Origin: an uncultured Porphyromonadaceae bacterium
GTDB taxonomy: Bacteria; Bacteroidota; Bacteroidia; Bacteroidales; Muribaculaceae
Assembly (NCBI GenBank): GCA_900548875.1
Contig: URMA01000053.1
Coordinates: 1-21,323, forward strand
DNA length: 21,323 bases
Direction of reading: 5' to 3'
The notes under the pieces are model-generated. The model did no database searches and was not told the origin of the DNA. It saw only the letters and a list, made by a program, of their open reading frames with translations. This document shows, piece after piece, positions 6,496 through 14,624 of the stretch. The stretch's first letter is position 1; each line of letters starts with the position of its first letter. The translations under genes were made by a program, and so were the position numbers.

Positions 6496-9400
6496 TTATC
6501 GAATAAGCGTTGAGGCAATGGAGAGCTGCCCTAAACGGTCAATTGTTATCGGTATGCATACTGATTTAATCATTATATTGTCCCACGATCGTTCTGATTT
6601 ATTGTTTGCACCAAGTTCAGTTGTCGGTACAATTGGGGATGCTACAAAATATGGAACAAAGAAACATTGATTGCCAGAAGCCGATACCATTTTGTAAATT
6701 CTCGAATTGTCGATAGGCATATTGACTCTTCCGGATTCAATTTCTTCTTCGGTAGGCACATAAACGAAGTCGTTTGGCGACAAGTGGAACAGTAGCCGGT
6801 CACCATTCTCGTTGGTTTCCGGAACGGGCGACAGTCCTTGTTTAAGCCGTTCGACCACGATGTTCAGCGGCACAGACTCATAGTTGCGCTTGCCGTTGGA
6901 ATCAAGATAGACCGCGAAGAAAAGGTTGGTACCTTTGGCTGCTTCCACAAATTTTTTCGTTTTCGCACCAGTCGTTCCAATATTGAATTTCAAACCTTTG
7001 GGTTCATATATTCTTACCTTATAAATAGGCTGATGGAATCGTCCGTTGTTGAGCTGTGTGATATTCTTGTTCATCTCTTCGATCCCTTCCGGCGAGAAGG
7101 CGAATTCTGGTTTGTTGTCGTTAACTTCCAGATGGCGAAGCAGAATTTTCTGAATGCCGGTGTCGGTCACGGATTTGAGTATTTTTTCTTTTGTCAGCGA
7201 CGTGTCGACAGGTTTACGGATAGCAACCAGCGGGGTATTGGTTTCGTTGGAGAAGATGTAGATATCCACTTTCTTAACGTCGAAATCGGTCTGCTTTTTA
7301 ACGTAGTCGGCAATCTGCTTGACGGACATCTGCTGTGCCGCCAATTGGCGTACAAGCGTTTTCAGTTGTCGGTCGACAATGCGCGACGGATTTTCGAGGG
7401 CGACGTTGAGCGACACCGTTTTTACGGAACGCAGATTGACTTGGCCGAACACGGAATCCTTGTGCAGTGGTTTCCGGATGGCAAGCATTTCGCCTTTTGT
7501 TTGCCGGACGGTCACTTTCTTGCCGTTTTCAAAACGCTGGTAATGATTGTTGCAGCGGTTCACGATGCGCAGATTCTGCTTGATGCTGACCAGCATTTGA
7601 GAAAGCGTTTCGGCCATGTCTTCTGTAAATGTCGGCCACGGCTTATTGACGAGATAGCGGCTGTTGTTTGCATCTGTTTTTATTTTGTAGCATACTGCAT
7701 TACGAAGGTCAATGCGCTTGTCGTGGTCGTGAGCGTTGCTGTTGTTCAAGTAGTTGACTATTTGCCGTGAAGTGCAGGCAATGACGATGGCGTCCATCGC
7801 GTGATGGCGGTGGTCGATGCGCTTTTTGTTGACAGAACGTTGCAATTCGAGTGGAATTTGCGTGCGGAAGAATTTCTTGCCGTCAACGTTTGTCCAATCA
7901 CCAAAACGATTGTCGCCATATATGCCGTTGAGGCGTTCGAAGCGCGGCGCAATGATGCGGTTCCAAACGTCGCCCACTCCCCAGTCCTTTTTCAGGCGGT
8001 CGGTAATGCTTCCGTTGCAAGGAATGACATTTTTGGACGTGGAAGTCGATTCATACTGTCCCTTTTCATCTTTTTCGCGTACGATGTTGGAGAGCAGGGC
8101 CAAAAGGAAGCGGCTGATGTAGCGCGTATCTGTCAACTGACGTTGAGAGAAGTCGTCTGGAATATCCGTTGCCAGCAGGTTCTGCTGCTTTTTGCGGTTG
8201 GATGAGAAAACGCGTTTTACGAGCTGTTCGTATTCCTCCACTTTCAGAATACGCACGGATTTGCCGTTGCCCAACGGCACAACTTCGCCACCGCATTCCT
8301 TGATGAAATTGTAGGCAAGCATATTGCTTTTCCGTTTGTTGACTTCCGACTCGCAGATTATCTTGTTGGAGAAGGAGTCGTCGAAGTAGAGCGACTGTGG
8401 TATGATATGTTCAATCTGGTAGTCGGGCGAAAACAGTTTGCTGAGAGGAATCGGCTGCCCGGTGTAGGGCGACACGTAGTTCTGTTCGAGCCACTGGCGG
8501 TAAGTGCGGATCTCGGCCTTGGTCGGTTGCTTTTTGGGGTCGGATTCGTTGAACTTTTTGAGAATGGCTTCAATGTTGTCCTGAATACCGTCGACGGAAT
8601 TGAGCACCCCCTCTTCGTAGATTCTCAATTTATCCTGTTGTATCGGTGACATCGGACGTACGTTTTCGACATCATTCCCATCGTTGAAAAATTCGGAGAG
8701 CAGCATTTTGATGCGCATGTTTGTGTTCTCGTTTTTTTGCATTATTTCCGAACGGCGCTTGCGTTCTTCAGCCGTCTGCTTCATATCGCGTCCCATTTCG
8801 ATGTGGATTTCATCGATTTGTCCGTATTTGCGCCAAATGTCGCGAACGGTGCGGAGCGTTTCTGTCACCACTTGCTCGACAATCGGGTTGCGTAGCGAAT
8901 GTTGGCGGAAATTCTTCAGGAACGTGTCAATGTCGTCAGGCGAATTCCATTTCGTCTGTTGGTCGGATTCCGAATGGCGGTTGAATGCCACATAGGAGGC
9001 GAGCCATACGGGAAGTCCCTGGAATTGTGTGATGTCGGAAAAGGCAGTGAGCTTTTCGCGGGTGCGTTCATTGATGGAATCATCGGCTACGCCGTCGATA
9101 ATATTCTCGATACGTGTCTTTGTCTTTGTATCGATATTTTCGGCACTCCAATATTTCCCACGGCGGAGCAGCGGAAGCAACCGCTTGATGGCTTTGCGGG
9201 AATAGGCTCCGTAGTCTTTTTTAAAGGAGGCGGTGGAGAGGAATGCCTCGACAAATTCGTCTTCCGGCAGATGGTTTTTTCGGGCGTATGTGGTAAGAGC
9301 TTTTTGGGATTCGTCCTTTGCTTCTACTGAATACAAAATGTGCCATAGTTCCATTGTCCGTTTTTGTGTCAGCAAGGCCTTGTCGAGTCCGGCTTTATTC

Positions 9401-10992
9401 CATCGGGAAAGTAGCAGATATCGGGTTTCGTTGCAGGGATATTTCTTGTCTTCCACATAGTTCCAGCGATATTCTGCCTGTCTTTTCTTGTTAATGCCAA
9501 CGGCTGCAAGCAATGTTTTCTGATCAATTTCCTTCCGGTCGTTCAGTATGTCGAAAAGGTTTGCCCACGCATCGTTGTCGGGAAGAAATTCTCCGGTCAC
9601 ATCTGCATCGACAGTGAGTTTACCGTCCACTTCTTTCGTGCGTTGCAGGATGCGGAGGTTGGACAGGAATTGCCACAGACGGAATTCCTGATAAAGCGGA
9701 TTGGATTTAGCGATGCATTTAATAGGTACGGTCAGCGTTTTGCCGTCTTTTACGAATGAATAGGATTCAAATTCGCAGTTGGCTATCAGCGATTTTTTCG
9801 ATTTCAAAGGCCGCTGATAGAACAGAATATTGTCGATGAAGAGATATTTCAGATCTTTACCGCCGATATTCTTGCGGAATGCCTCGTTGGATGGGTAGAG
9901 CAGTTTTAGGCATTCATCATAAATGATGCTGTCGTTGAGCTGGGGATGGAAGCGACTTTGGGTTTCAAGAATTCGTCGCAGCTCTTCCTTATAGAATTTC
10001 CGTTCAATGGTGCTAATGAGACTTCCGTTGATCTTTTGTTTCGGATTTTGGAGTAAGGTGTCGTAGATGTATTCACCAACGGCTTTGCCGGAAACCGAAA
10101 TTTCGTTTTCCGTCTTTTTCTTCTTCAATTCCCAGTCGTCTTCTTTCGGAGCTCGAAATGAACGTTTTACATTGCCTTCCTTGTCCAGTTTTGGCGTACC
10201 GTCGGGATTAAGGTCGGTTGTGACAATGAAATCGCGCACTTTGCCTTCCCAGTCAAGAGGCTGTGCACTTTGGCGGCGATAAATCCAACCGTTTTCCAAA
10301 TGGATGTTATACCAGGGATTCCCTTTCGATTTTTCGTCGGATTTCTCGACTTTGACAACTTTCAGGCTATAAAATTCTTCCAGTTTGTCGGTCTTTTCTT
10401 CTGTCTCTCCGCGTAATTCGTAATAACCACGCTTTTGGTTAAAATGAAGCAGAAGCCATGCCAGTTCCGTGGAACGGATTTTTTCGGTCAGTGCTTTCTT
10501 GCGCAAAAAATAGAGCGTCCAGTCGTAAGGAATCTTTTTCCCATCTTCAACTAATGACGGTTGCATGCGCGCGAAATCGGCCAACATTTCACGGAAGGCT
10601 TCTTTGAAGAAGAACTCATATCGTCCGTCGGCTGTTGGTAGCCAAGCTATTTTCGGCTCTTTGTCTTGTATAAACTTGGCACCGTTGTTGGAAAAATCAA
10701 TACCCTGCTCGAAATGTTCCGGCAACCATTGCAGATGATGGAGCACTTTCAGCAATCGTTCGCGTCGGAGCAGATGGCGTTCACGCAGGCGTCGTATGCC
10801 TCTGAATGTGGTGCGTTCTTTGGTTTGTGACTGTGGATTTCCTTTTTCGAAATCACCTAATTTTGCAGCGTCCATTGGAATAATGCGACTTCCGGCACTT
10901 TCTATGGCTTTAGAATTGTCGGTTTCGAGTATTGTTGCCCAACCAATGCTGTTGGGGCCGAGGTCAAGGCCTAAAATTCTTTTGGTATTCAT
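6496..10992 (-). CDS. cas9: Cas9 RNA-guided DNA endonuclease (type II-C)
   Basis: Cuts DNA matching the spacer, guided by crRNA and tracrRNA. All nuclease residues are visible: RuvC-I D10 in ILGLDLGPNSIGWA, arginine-rich bridge helix about 57-80, RuvC-II E732 in IHIEMGRD, HNH H862 in YQIEHIIPQS with NKIICESEVNKRKSN after it, and RuvC-III H1064 and D1067 in HRHHAMDAIV. The recognition lobe lies at about 85-715 and the PAM-reading end after about 1100. At 1498 residues it is long; Neisseria and Campylobacter II-C enzymes are about 980-1080, while Bacteroidetes forms of 1400-1500 are known. It heads cas9-cas1-cas2. A weak -7-like TATCTTTA lies at 11034-11041 (minus strand), with no well-spaced -33. 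No frameshift is seen. Confidence 0.98.
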   Translation of the reverse strand: MNTKRILGLDLGPNSIGWATILETDNSKAIESAGSRIIPMDAAKLGDFEKGNPQSQTKERTTFRGIRRLRERHLLRRERLLKVLHHLQWLPEHFEQGIDFSNNGAKFIQDKEPKIAWLPTADGRYEFFFKEAFREMLADFARMQPSLVEDGKKIPYDWTLYFLRKKALTEKIRSTELAWLLLHFNQKRGYYELRGETEEKTDKLEEFYSLKVVKVEKSDEKSKGNPWYNIHLENGWIYRRQSAQPLDWEGKVRDFIVTTDLNPDGTPKLDKEGNVKRSFRAPKEDDWELKKKKTENEISVSGKAVGEYIYDTLLQNPKQKINGSLISTIERKFYKEELRRILETQSRFHPQLNDSIIYDECLKLLYPSNEAFRKNIGGKDLKYLFIDNILFYQRPLKSKKSLIANCEFESYSFVKDGKTLTVPIKCIAKSNPLYQEFRLWQFLSNLRILQRTKEVDGKLTVDADVTGEFLPDNDAWANLFDILNDRKEIDQKTLLAAVGINKKRQAEYRWNYVEDKKYPCNETRYLLLSRWNKAGLDKALLTQKRTMELWHILYSVEAKDESQKALTTYARKNHLPEDEFVEAFLSTASFKKDYGAYSRKAIKRLLPLLRRGKYWSAENIDTKTKTRIENIIDGVADDSINERTREKLTAFSDITQFQGLPVWLASYVAFNRHSESDQQTKWNSPDDIDTFLKNFRQHSLRNPIVEQVVTETLRTVRDIWRKYGQIDEIHIEMGRDMKQTAEERKRRSEIMQKNENTNMRIKMLLSEFFNDGNDVENVRPMSPIQQDKLRIYEEGVLNSVDGIQDNIEAILKKFNESDPKKQPTKAEIRTYRQWLEQNYVSPYTGQPIPLSKLFSPDYQIEHIIPQSLYFDDSFSNKIICESEVNKRKSNMLAYNFIKECGGEVVPLGNGKSVRILKVEEYEQLVKRVFSSNRKKQQNLLATDIPDDFSQRQLTDTRYISRFLLALLSNIVREKDEKGQYESTSTSKNVIPCNGSITDRLKKDWGVGDVWNRIIAPRFERLNGIYGDNRFGDWTNVDGKKFFRTQIPLELQRSVNKKRIDHRHHAMDAIVIACTSRQIVNYLNNSNAHDHDKRIDLRNAVCYKIKTDANNSRYLVNKPWPTFTEDMAETLSQMLVSIKQNLRIVNRCNNHYQRFENGKKVTVRQTKGEMLAIRKPLHKDSVFGQVNLRSVKTVSLNVALENPSRIVDRQLKTLVRQLAAQQMSVKQIADYVKKQTDFDVKKVDIYIFSNETNTPLVAIRKPVDTSLTKEKILKSVTDTGIQKILLRHLEVNDNKPEFAFSPEGIEEMNKNITQLNNGRFHQPIYKVRIYEPKGLKFNIGTTGAKTKKFVEAAKGTNLFFAVYLDSNGKRNYESVPLNIVVERLKQGLSPVPETNENGDRLLFHLSPNDFVYVPTEEEIESGRVNMPIDNSRIYKMVSASGNQCFFVPYFVASPIVPTTELGANNKSERSWDNIMIKSVCIPITIDRLGQLSIASTLIR

Positions 10993-11066
10993 ATATTGTG
11001 GTATTATATTCCCTTTTTAAAGCTATCAGAATTTAAAGATAGTAAAATAAATTTGGCCAAGCGCTA

Positions 11067-11097
11067 TTGTTTTTGAAAAAAATTGTGCTTAAATTTG
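11067..11097 (+). promoter_or_regulatory. tracrRNA promoter (TTG, 20 nt, TAAATTTG)
   Basis: TTG at 11067-11069 and TAAATTTG at 11090-11097 match the Bacteroidota -33 and -7 elements with 20 nt between them, exactly the spacing inside each CRISPR repeat. The predicted start falls at about 11102-11105, at the first base of the anti-repeat. It is divergent from cas9. Confidence 0.8.
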
Positions 11098-11102
11098 TAA
11101 CA

Positions 11103-11179
11103 CTAATTTGTAGTAAATCACAATAAGGATTATTCCGTTGTGAAACATTTACGGGCGGGGCAACTCGCCCTGATTTTTT
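11103..11179 (+). ncRNA. tracrRNA
   Basis: Anti-repeat CTAATTTGTA (11103-11112) plus GTAAATCACAA (11113-11123) complements repeat positions 2-23 with one unpaired U in the repeat, a duplex of about 21 bp. It is followed by TAAGGATTATTCC, the small nexus hairpin usual in type II tracrRNAs, a single-stranded GTTGTGAAACATTTA stretch, and a final hairpin GGGCG...CGCCC (11153-11170) with TGATTTTTTA as terminator. The length of about 75 nt fits II-C tracrRNAs. It lies between cas9 and an outer-membrane gene, on the opposite strand from cas9. The boundaries are inferred from promoter and terminator. Confidence 0.92.
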
Positions 11180-11189
11180 ATATGGATAC

Positions 11190-11219
11190 AAAAAAAATAT
11201 CCCGCAGGCGGCGGGTTTT
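11190..11219. terminator. Second hairpin downstream of tracrRNA
   Basis: An A-run, then CCCGC and GCGGG around a short loop, then TTTTG. It can act in either direction and backs up the tracrRNA terminator. It resembles the GC-rich core of the hairpins at 12242-12263 and 14557-14578. Confidence 0.65.
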
Positions 11220-11502
11220 GTTGTCTATTGTGAGTTTTTCAAGTTTGAAATTTTAGTTGATGTGGAAGTCGTTGGTTTGGGTGTTGGGACTTTTATGTGT
11301 GTGATATTGCTTTTGGAAAGTTTTTGAAATTTAATTGCATAAAAGTTTGATTATTAGAAATATTTTGCATATTTTTGAATAAAATAGAATGTGTTTACTA
11401 CTGACGAGTGCGAAACTACATTTTGTTTGTCACCATGTTGCTAATATCTAAAAAAGGAGTGTGCTGATTAAAAGTTGTCCCTGCACTTTGTAAATTATAA
11501 TT
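11220..11502. other. AT-rich non-coding stretch, no gene seen
   Basis: Between the tracrRNA terminators and the barrel-protein leader I find no open frame with a plausible start, no tRNA-like fold and no repeat. Several long T and A runs are present. The upstream promoter for the barrel gene presumably lies here, but I cannot point to a clean TAnnTTTG. Confidence 0.5.
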
Positions 11503-11526
11503 AAGATTCTTAGGGGGCGGAATCTT
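11503..11526 (+). promoter_or_regulatory. Hairpin in the leader of the barrel-protein gene
   Basis: AAGATTC and GAATCTT pair perfectly around a G-rich ten-base loop, 17 bases before the ATG at 11544. Its position suggests a leader RNA structure or operator. No family of riboswitch is recognised. Confidence 0.4.
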
Positions 11527-11543
11527 GCTCTAAAATTATTATC

Positions 11544-12152
11544 ATGAAAAAACTGTTATTAACTGTGGTTTTAGGACTCTTTGCGATTACCGGTTTTTCT
11601 CGGGCGAAGTATGATGTGCATGCAGGTCTGTCGATGGCAAACATTACAAACAGTGAGGCCAGTATGAAGGCAGGCTTTTCGGTAGGTTTGGGTATTGACT
11701 GTCCGATTAACAATTTGTGGGCATTCCAGACCGGTTTGAATTTTACGAGTAAAGGCTGTCGGGAATCCGAACAGGGCGTAGTTGCAAAGATTAATCCAAT
11801 CTATTTGGATATACCTTTGCTTGCTGCCGTAAAGTTGCCGATCAAAAATGACAATGTATTTGTTATTAATGCGGGTCCGTATGTCGGACTGGGTTTAGGC
11901 GGCAAGATGTCATTGTCGGGTGGCGGTGCTGAAATCAGCAGCAGTCTGTTTAAGAAAGTAGATGGTGAGAGCGAGGCCATGATGAACCGTTGTTCTGCCG
12001 GCCTTCAGGTTGGTATCGGTATGGAACTGAAGGACAAATATTTGGTAAATCTTTCAAGCCAATCTGGATTTACAAATATGATAAAGAAAGATTTTGCGGT
12101 AGATAATAATAAGAATATTGCTTTGATGATAACGGTCGGCTATCGGTTCTGA
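11544..12152 (+). CDS. Small outer-membrane beta-barrel protein (OMP_b-brl_2 / PorT-like)
   Basis: Probable eight-stranded outer-membrane barrel of 202 residues. The signal peptide is MKKLLLTVVLGLFAITGFSRA at the N-terminus, and the mature start YDVHAGLSMANI resembles the family opening (GlnxG.n.a). Alternating hydrophobic strands follow, such as FSVGLGIDCPI, WAFQTGLNFTSKG and YLDIPLLAAVKLPI, ending in VGYRF with a terminal phenylalanine as barrel proteins often have. No catalytic motif is seen; function is unknown beyond the fold. It is monocistronic: a strong terminator follows 23 bp after the stop, and tracrRNA terminators lie upstream. Confidence 0.8.
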   Translation: MKKLLLTVVLGLFAITGFSRAKYDVHAGLSMANITNSEASMKAGFSVGLGIDCPINNLWAFQTGLNFTSKGCRESEQGVVAKINPIYLDIPLLAAVKLPIKNDNVFVINAGPYVGLGLGGKMSLSGGGAEISSSLFKKVDGESEAMMNRCSAGLQVGIGMELKDKYLVNLSSQSGFTNMIKKDFAVDNNKNIALMITVGYRF

Positions 12153-12174
12153 TTCCGATAAATTTTAGTGCATA

Positions 12175-12217
12175 AAGCGGTTGGACTCAATCAAATGGGT
12201 TCAACCGCTTATTTTTT
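12175..12217 (+). terminator. Terminator of the barrel-protein gene
   Basis: AAGCGGTTG and CAACCGCTT form a nine-bp stem around an 18-nt loop, followed by ATTTTTT. Confidence 0.88.
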
Positions 12218-12239
12218 ACGAGCTTTTGCATGACCGCAA

Positions 12240-12309
12240 AAAATATCCCGCTGGCGGCGGGATAATATGCGTTCTTAGAACTTGAAATTGATGTCGATGC
12301 CGGTGATGT
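12240..12309. repeat. 70-bp direct repeat, left copy: remnant of a DUF2490 gene 3' end
   Basis: Matches 14555-14624 at 67 of 70 positions. Read on minus it encodes ITGIDINFKF and the stop of the DUF2490 protein, plus the GC-rich hairpin ATCCCGC...GCGGGAT that follows it. Beyond 12309 the similarity stops and an lgt-like fragment begins at about 12323. This copy is not part of an intact gene. Confidence 0.9.
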
Positions 12310-12322
12310 AAATGGCGGCTAA

Positions 12323-12640
12323 AAGATTGCTGATTTGCCAAGACATCCATCACAGTTATATGAGTCATTAAGCTATTTTTTGATTTTTATTGTTGCCTAT
12401 TTCCTGTACAAATATAAAAGTCAGCTGTTAAAAATCGGGAGCTATTTCTATTTCGGCCTAAGTATTTCTTCTATATTTCTCATGCGTTTTCTTTTGGAAT
12501 TTACGAAAGAAAATCAGGTAAGTTTTGAAGATTCTTTATCTTTTAATATGGGACAATTATTAAGCATCCCGTTTATTTTAGTGGGTGTTATATTGGTGAT
12601 AAAGAATGTCGTAAATGTTCGTAGAAAGGTGGGCACATAG
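12323..12640 (+). pseudogene. lgt: C-terminal fragment of prolipoprotein diacylglyceryl transferase
   Basis: Lgt moves diacylglycerol onto lipoprotein cysteines in the inner membrane. About 105 residues match only its C-terminal end: the DLPRHPSQLYES motif, hydrophobic helices, RFLLEFTKENQVSFED and SFNMGQLLSIPFILVGVI. These are the landmarks of Bacteroidetes Lgt, normally about 270-290 residues. The N-terminal two thirds, including the essential catalytic region, is absent, and homology begins right after the 70-bp repeat. A TTG at 12335 could start a short peptide, but it would not be a working enzyme. This is a relic, probably carried in with the segment. Confidence 0.85.
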
Positions 12641-12798
12641 TAATTTCTTAATGAAAAAATTGATTACTACAGATAATATAAGTTGCAGCCTTTGTTTTCG
12701 TGTATTTATAGCCCATTGATAATTAATGGTATAATGTAATTAATGGACTTATTTTAATATTTTATCCCATAGTATTATTTTATTTCAGCCCAAATTGA

Positions 12799-12806
12799 TA
12801 TATTTG
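12799..12806 (+). promoter_or_regulatory. -7 element TATATTTG upstream of the Schlafen-type gene
   Basis: Matches TAnnTTTG and lies 20 bp before the ATG at 12827; no good -33 TTG is seen at the right distance. Confidence 0.5.
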
Positions 12807-12826
12807 CCATGTAAAATGTTTTTCAT

Positions 12827-14470
12827 ATGGCTACAATAGAAGAATTGAGATTGCTTAGAGAACGTGAAGACCATGTAGAGTTCAAAGAGGCAAAACATAA
12901 TTATCCCTTTGCTGGTGGACAAAAAACGAATCCGGTAGATCGTAGACATTGTGTATTGGGATATGTGGTAGCTTTAGCAAATGAAAGAGGTGGTCGTTTG
13001 GTTCTTGGTATGGCAGATGCTTATCCACATACGGTGGTAGGTAGTGATTTTGCGGAGGGAAACATTGGTGCCTTGGAGGATGAAATCTATACACGTTTAC
13101 GTATACGTGTGCATGCGGAAGAATTGTTTGATGAGTCTGGGAAAAAGAAATTGAGGGTATTGGTGTTGAATATTCCCAGCCGTCCTTTGGGAAAGGCTTT
13201 AAGATTTGAGGGTGTACCTTTAATGCGTGTGGGAGATAGCCTGCGCGAAATGGATGATGCTGAGTATTTTTCTATTCTTCAGGAACAGGACCCGGATTTT
13301 TCTGCCCGCATTTGTCCTGGCTTGATGATTGACGATTTGGACGATGGTGCGATTGAGGAACTGAGAAGACTGATGCGTGTGAATCGAAGGCATTTGGCAG
13401 CCGGAGATATGCCGCTAAATCAGTTGCTTTCAGACTTGAATCTTTCCTCTGCTGATGGTATTACGTATGCTGCTCTTATTTTATTGGGAAAAAGTGGGGC
13501 TATTGCTCGCTACTTGCCACAGCAGAATGTTGTTGTTGAATATAGAAATAATCCTGAAGAAATAAGATATTCGGCCAGAAAGGAATTTCGTGAGCCGTTG
13601 CTCTTAGGTATAAAGCATATATGGGAATATATTAATCAACCAGCCAGTAATCCTCTACTGCATATAATGAACTTGCCGGAAATCATTGATGTACCTTCCT
13701 TTAATGAAGAAACTATAAGAGAAGCAGTACTGAATGCCTGCATTCACAGAAGTTTGCAGATGGGAGGTGATATATTGATAAGGCAATCACCAGAGCAGAT
13801 AGAAATAACTAATCCGGGGGGCTTTCCTTATGGTGTAAATCTTGGTAATTTACTTACGGTAAATAGTTCCCCAAGAAGCAGACTAATGGCTGAAGTTATT
13901 GAGAAGACAGGACTGATAGAACGAAGCGGACAGGGTATAGATATTATGTATGCAAATTGTATTGGAGAAGGAAGAAATATTCCTGACTTTTCGCGTTCAG
14001 ATGATTATCAAGTGAGTTTAGTTATTCGTTCGGAAATTATAGACGAATTCTTCTTTTTATTTGTCCGTAGCTTAAAGGAAAGAAATGGTCAACTTGATGC
14101 TTTTACCTTAGTAAATCTGTATGATATACGTAGGCATCATATAGATCATCTTTATGATGAAAAATTGCCAATAATGTTGGAAAAGGGTTATATTTTGCAA
14201 CATCCATATTATAAATATGTCTTAGGAGAAGATTATTTTACAGCCATGCACCCTGTAAAGATAGGTATATGTGGATCCCATCAGCTGCTTAGGGTCTATT
14301 ATGCCATTGAGGAAAAGGGTAATCATGCTTCAATTTCTGATATTGTATTGAGAACAGAAGGTATTCTTACCCAAAAGCAGACACGGACATTGGTAGAGAA
14401 GTTGGTTGGTTGTGGATTCCTTTCTGTTTCAGGTAATGGTAGAAGTACAAGATATTCATTAAAGAAATAA
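12827..14470 (+). CDS. Schlafen/AlbA_2-domain ATP-binding protein with RecG-like C-terminal region
   Basis: 547 residues. The N-terminal AlbA_2 (Schlafen) domain spans about 10-135 and shows EFKEAKHNY and ALANERGGRLVLGMAD. A GHKL-like ATPase segment at about 290-375 has EETIREAVLNACIHRS, IEITNPGGFP and LIERSGQGIDIMY, the usual HATPase_c_4 landmarks. A winged-helix-like end follows (ISDIVLRTEGILTQKQTRTLVEKL). Such proteins are annotated as putative transcriptional regulators or nucleic-acid-binding ATPases, and relatives occur in defence islands; the true role here is unknown. Base composition is visibly more AT-rich than in neighbours, and it lies with a broken lgt inside a segment bounded by a 70-bp repeat, so it is probably acquired. 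The frame is intact. Confidence 0.87.
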   Translation: MATIEELRLLREREDHVEFKEAKHNYPFAGGQKTNPVDRRHCVLGYVVALANERGGRLVLGMADAYPHTVVGSDFAEGNIGALEDEIYTRLRIRVHAEELFDESGKKKLRVLVLNIPSRPLGKALRFEGVPLMRVGDSLREMDDAEYFSILQEQDPDFSARICPGLMIDDLDDGAIEELRRLMRVNRRHLAAGDMPLNQLLSDLNLSSADGITYAALILLGKSGAIARYLPQQNVVVEYRNNPEEIRYSARKEFREPLLLGIKHIWEYINQPASNPLLHIMNLPEIIDVPSFNEETIREAVLNACIHRSLQMGGDILIRQSPEQIEITNPGGFPYGVNLGNLLTVNSSPRSRLMAEVIEKTGLIERSGQGIDIMYANCIGEGRNIPDFSRSDDYQVSLVIRSEIIDEFFFLFVRSLKERNGQLDAFTLVNLYDIRRHHIDHLYDEKLPIMLEKGYILQHPYYKYVLGEDYFTAMHPVKIGICGSHQLLRVYYAIEEKGNHASISDIVLRTEGILTQKQTRTLVEKLVGCGFLSVSGNGRSTRYSLKK

Positions 14471-14489
14471 ATGTACTTCAAAATAAGAT

Positions 14490-14528
14490 GGCATATGAAA
14501 AAGATAGATTAAATTCTCTTCATATGCC
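14490..14528. repeat. Inverted repeat after the Schlafen-type gene
   Basis: GGCATATGAA and TTCATATGCC, a perfect ten-bp inverted repeat around 19 nt, 19 bp after the stop. No T-run follows, so it may be a weak terminator or a recombination site near the right edge of the segment. Confidence 0.55.
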
Positions 14529-14554
14529 TGTTCATTTGTACAATTTGAAACATT

Positions 14555-14624
14555 AAAATATCCCGCTGCCGGCGGGATGATATGCGCTCTTAGAACTTGA
14601 AATTGATGTCGATGCCGGTGATGT
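14555..14624. repeat. 70-bp direct repeat, right copy (DUF2490 gene 3' end)
   Basis: This copy is the functional end of the DUF2490 gene: last codons, stop and hairpin ATCCCGC...GCGGGAT (14558-14578 region), which with the following ATTTTAA on minus may be its terminator. It differs from the left copy at three positions. Confidence 0.9.

Noticed and set aside
6838..7770. 310-codon plus-strand open frame opposite cas9
   Set aside because: Antisense shadow of the cas9 C-terminal half; no recognisable domain.
12240..14624. Complete integrative element
   Set aside because: No integrase, recombinase or replication gene lies between the repeats; only a remnant or cassette can be supported.
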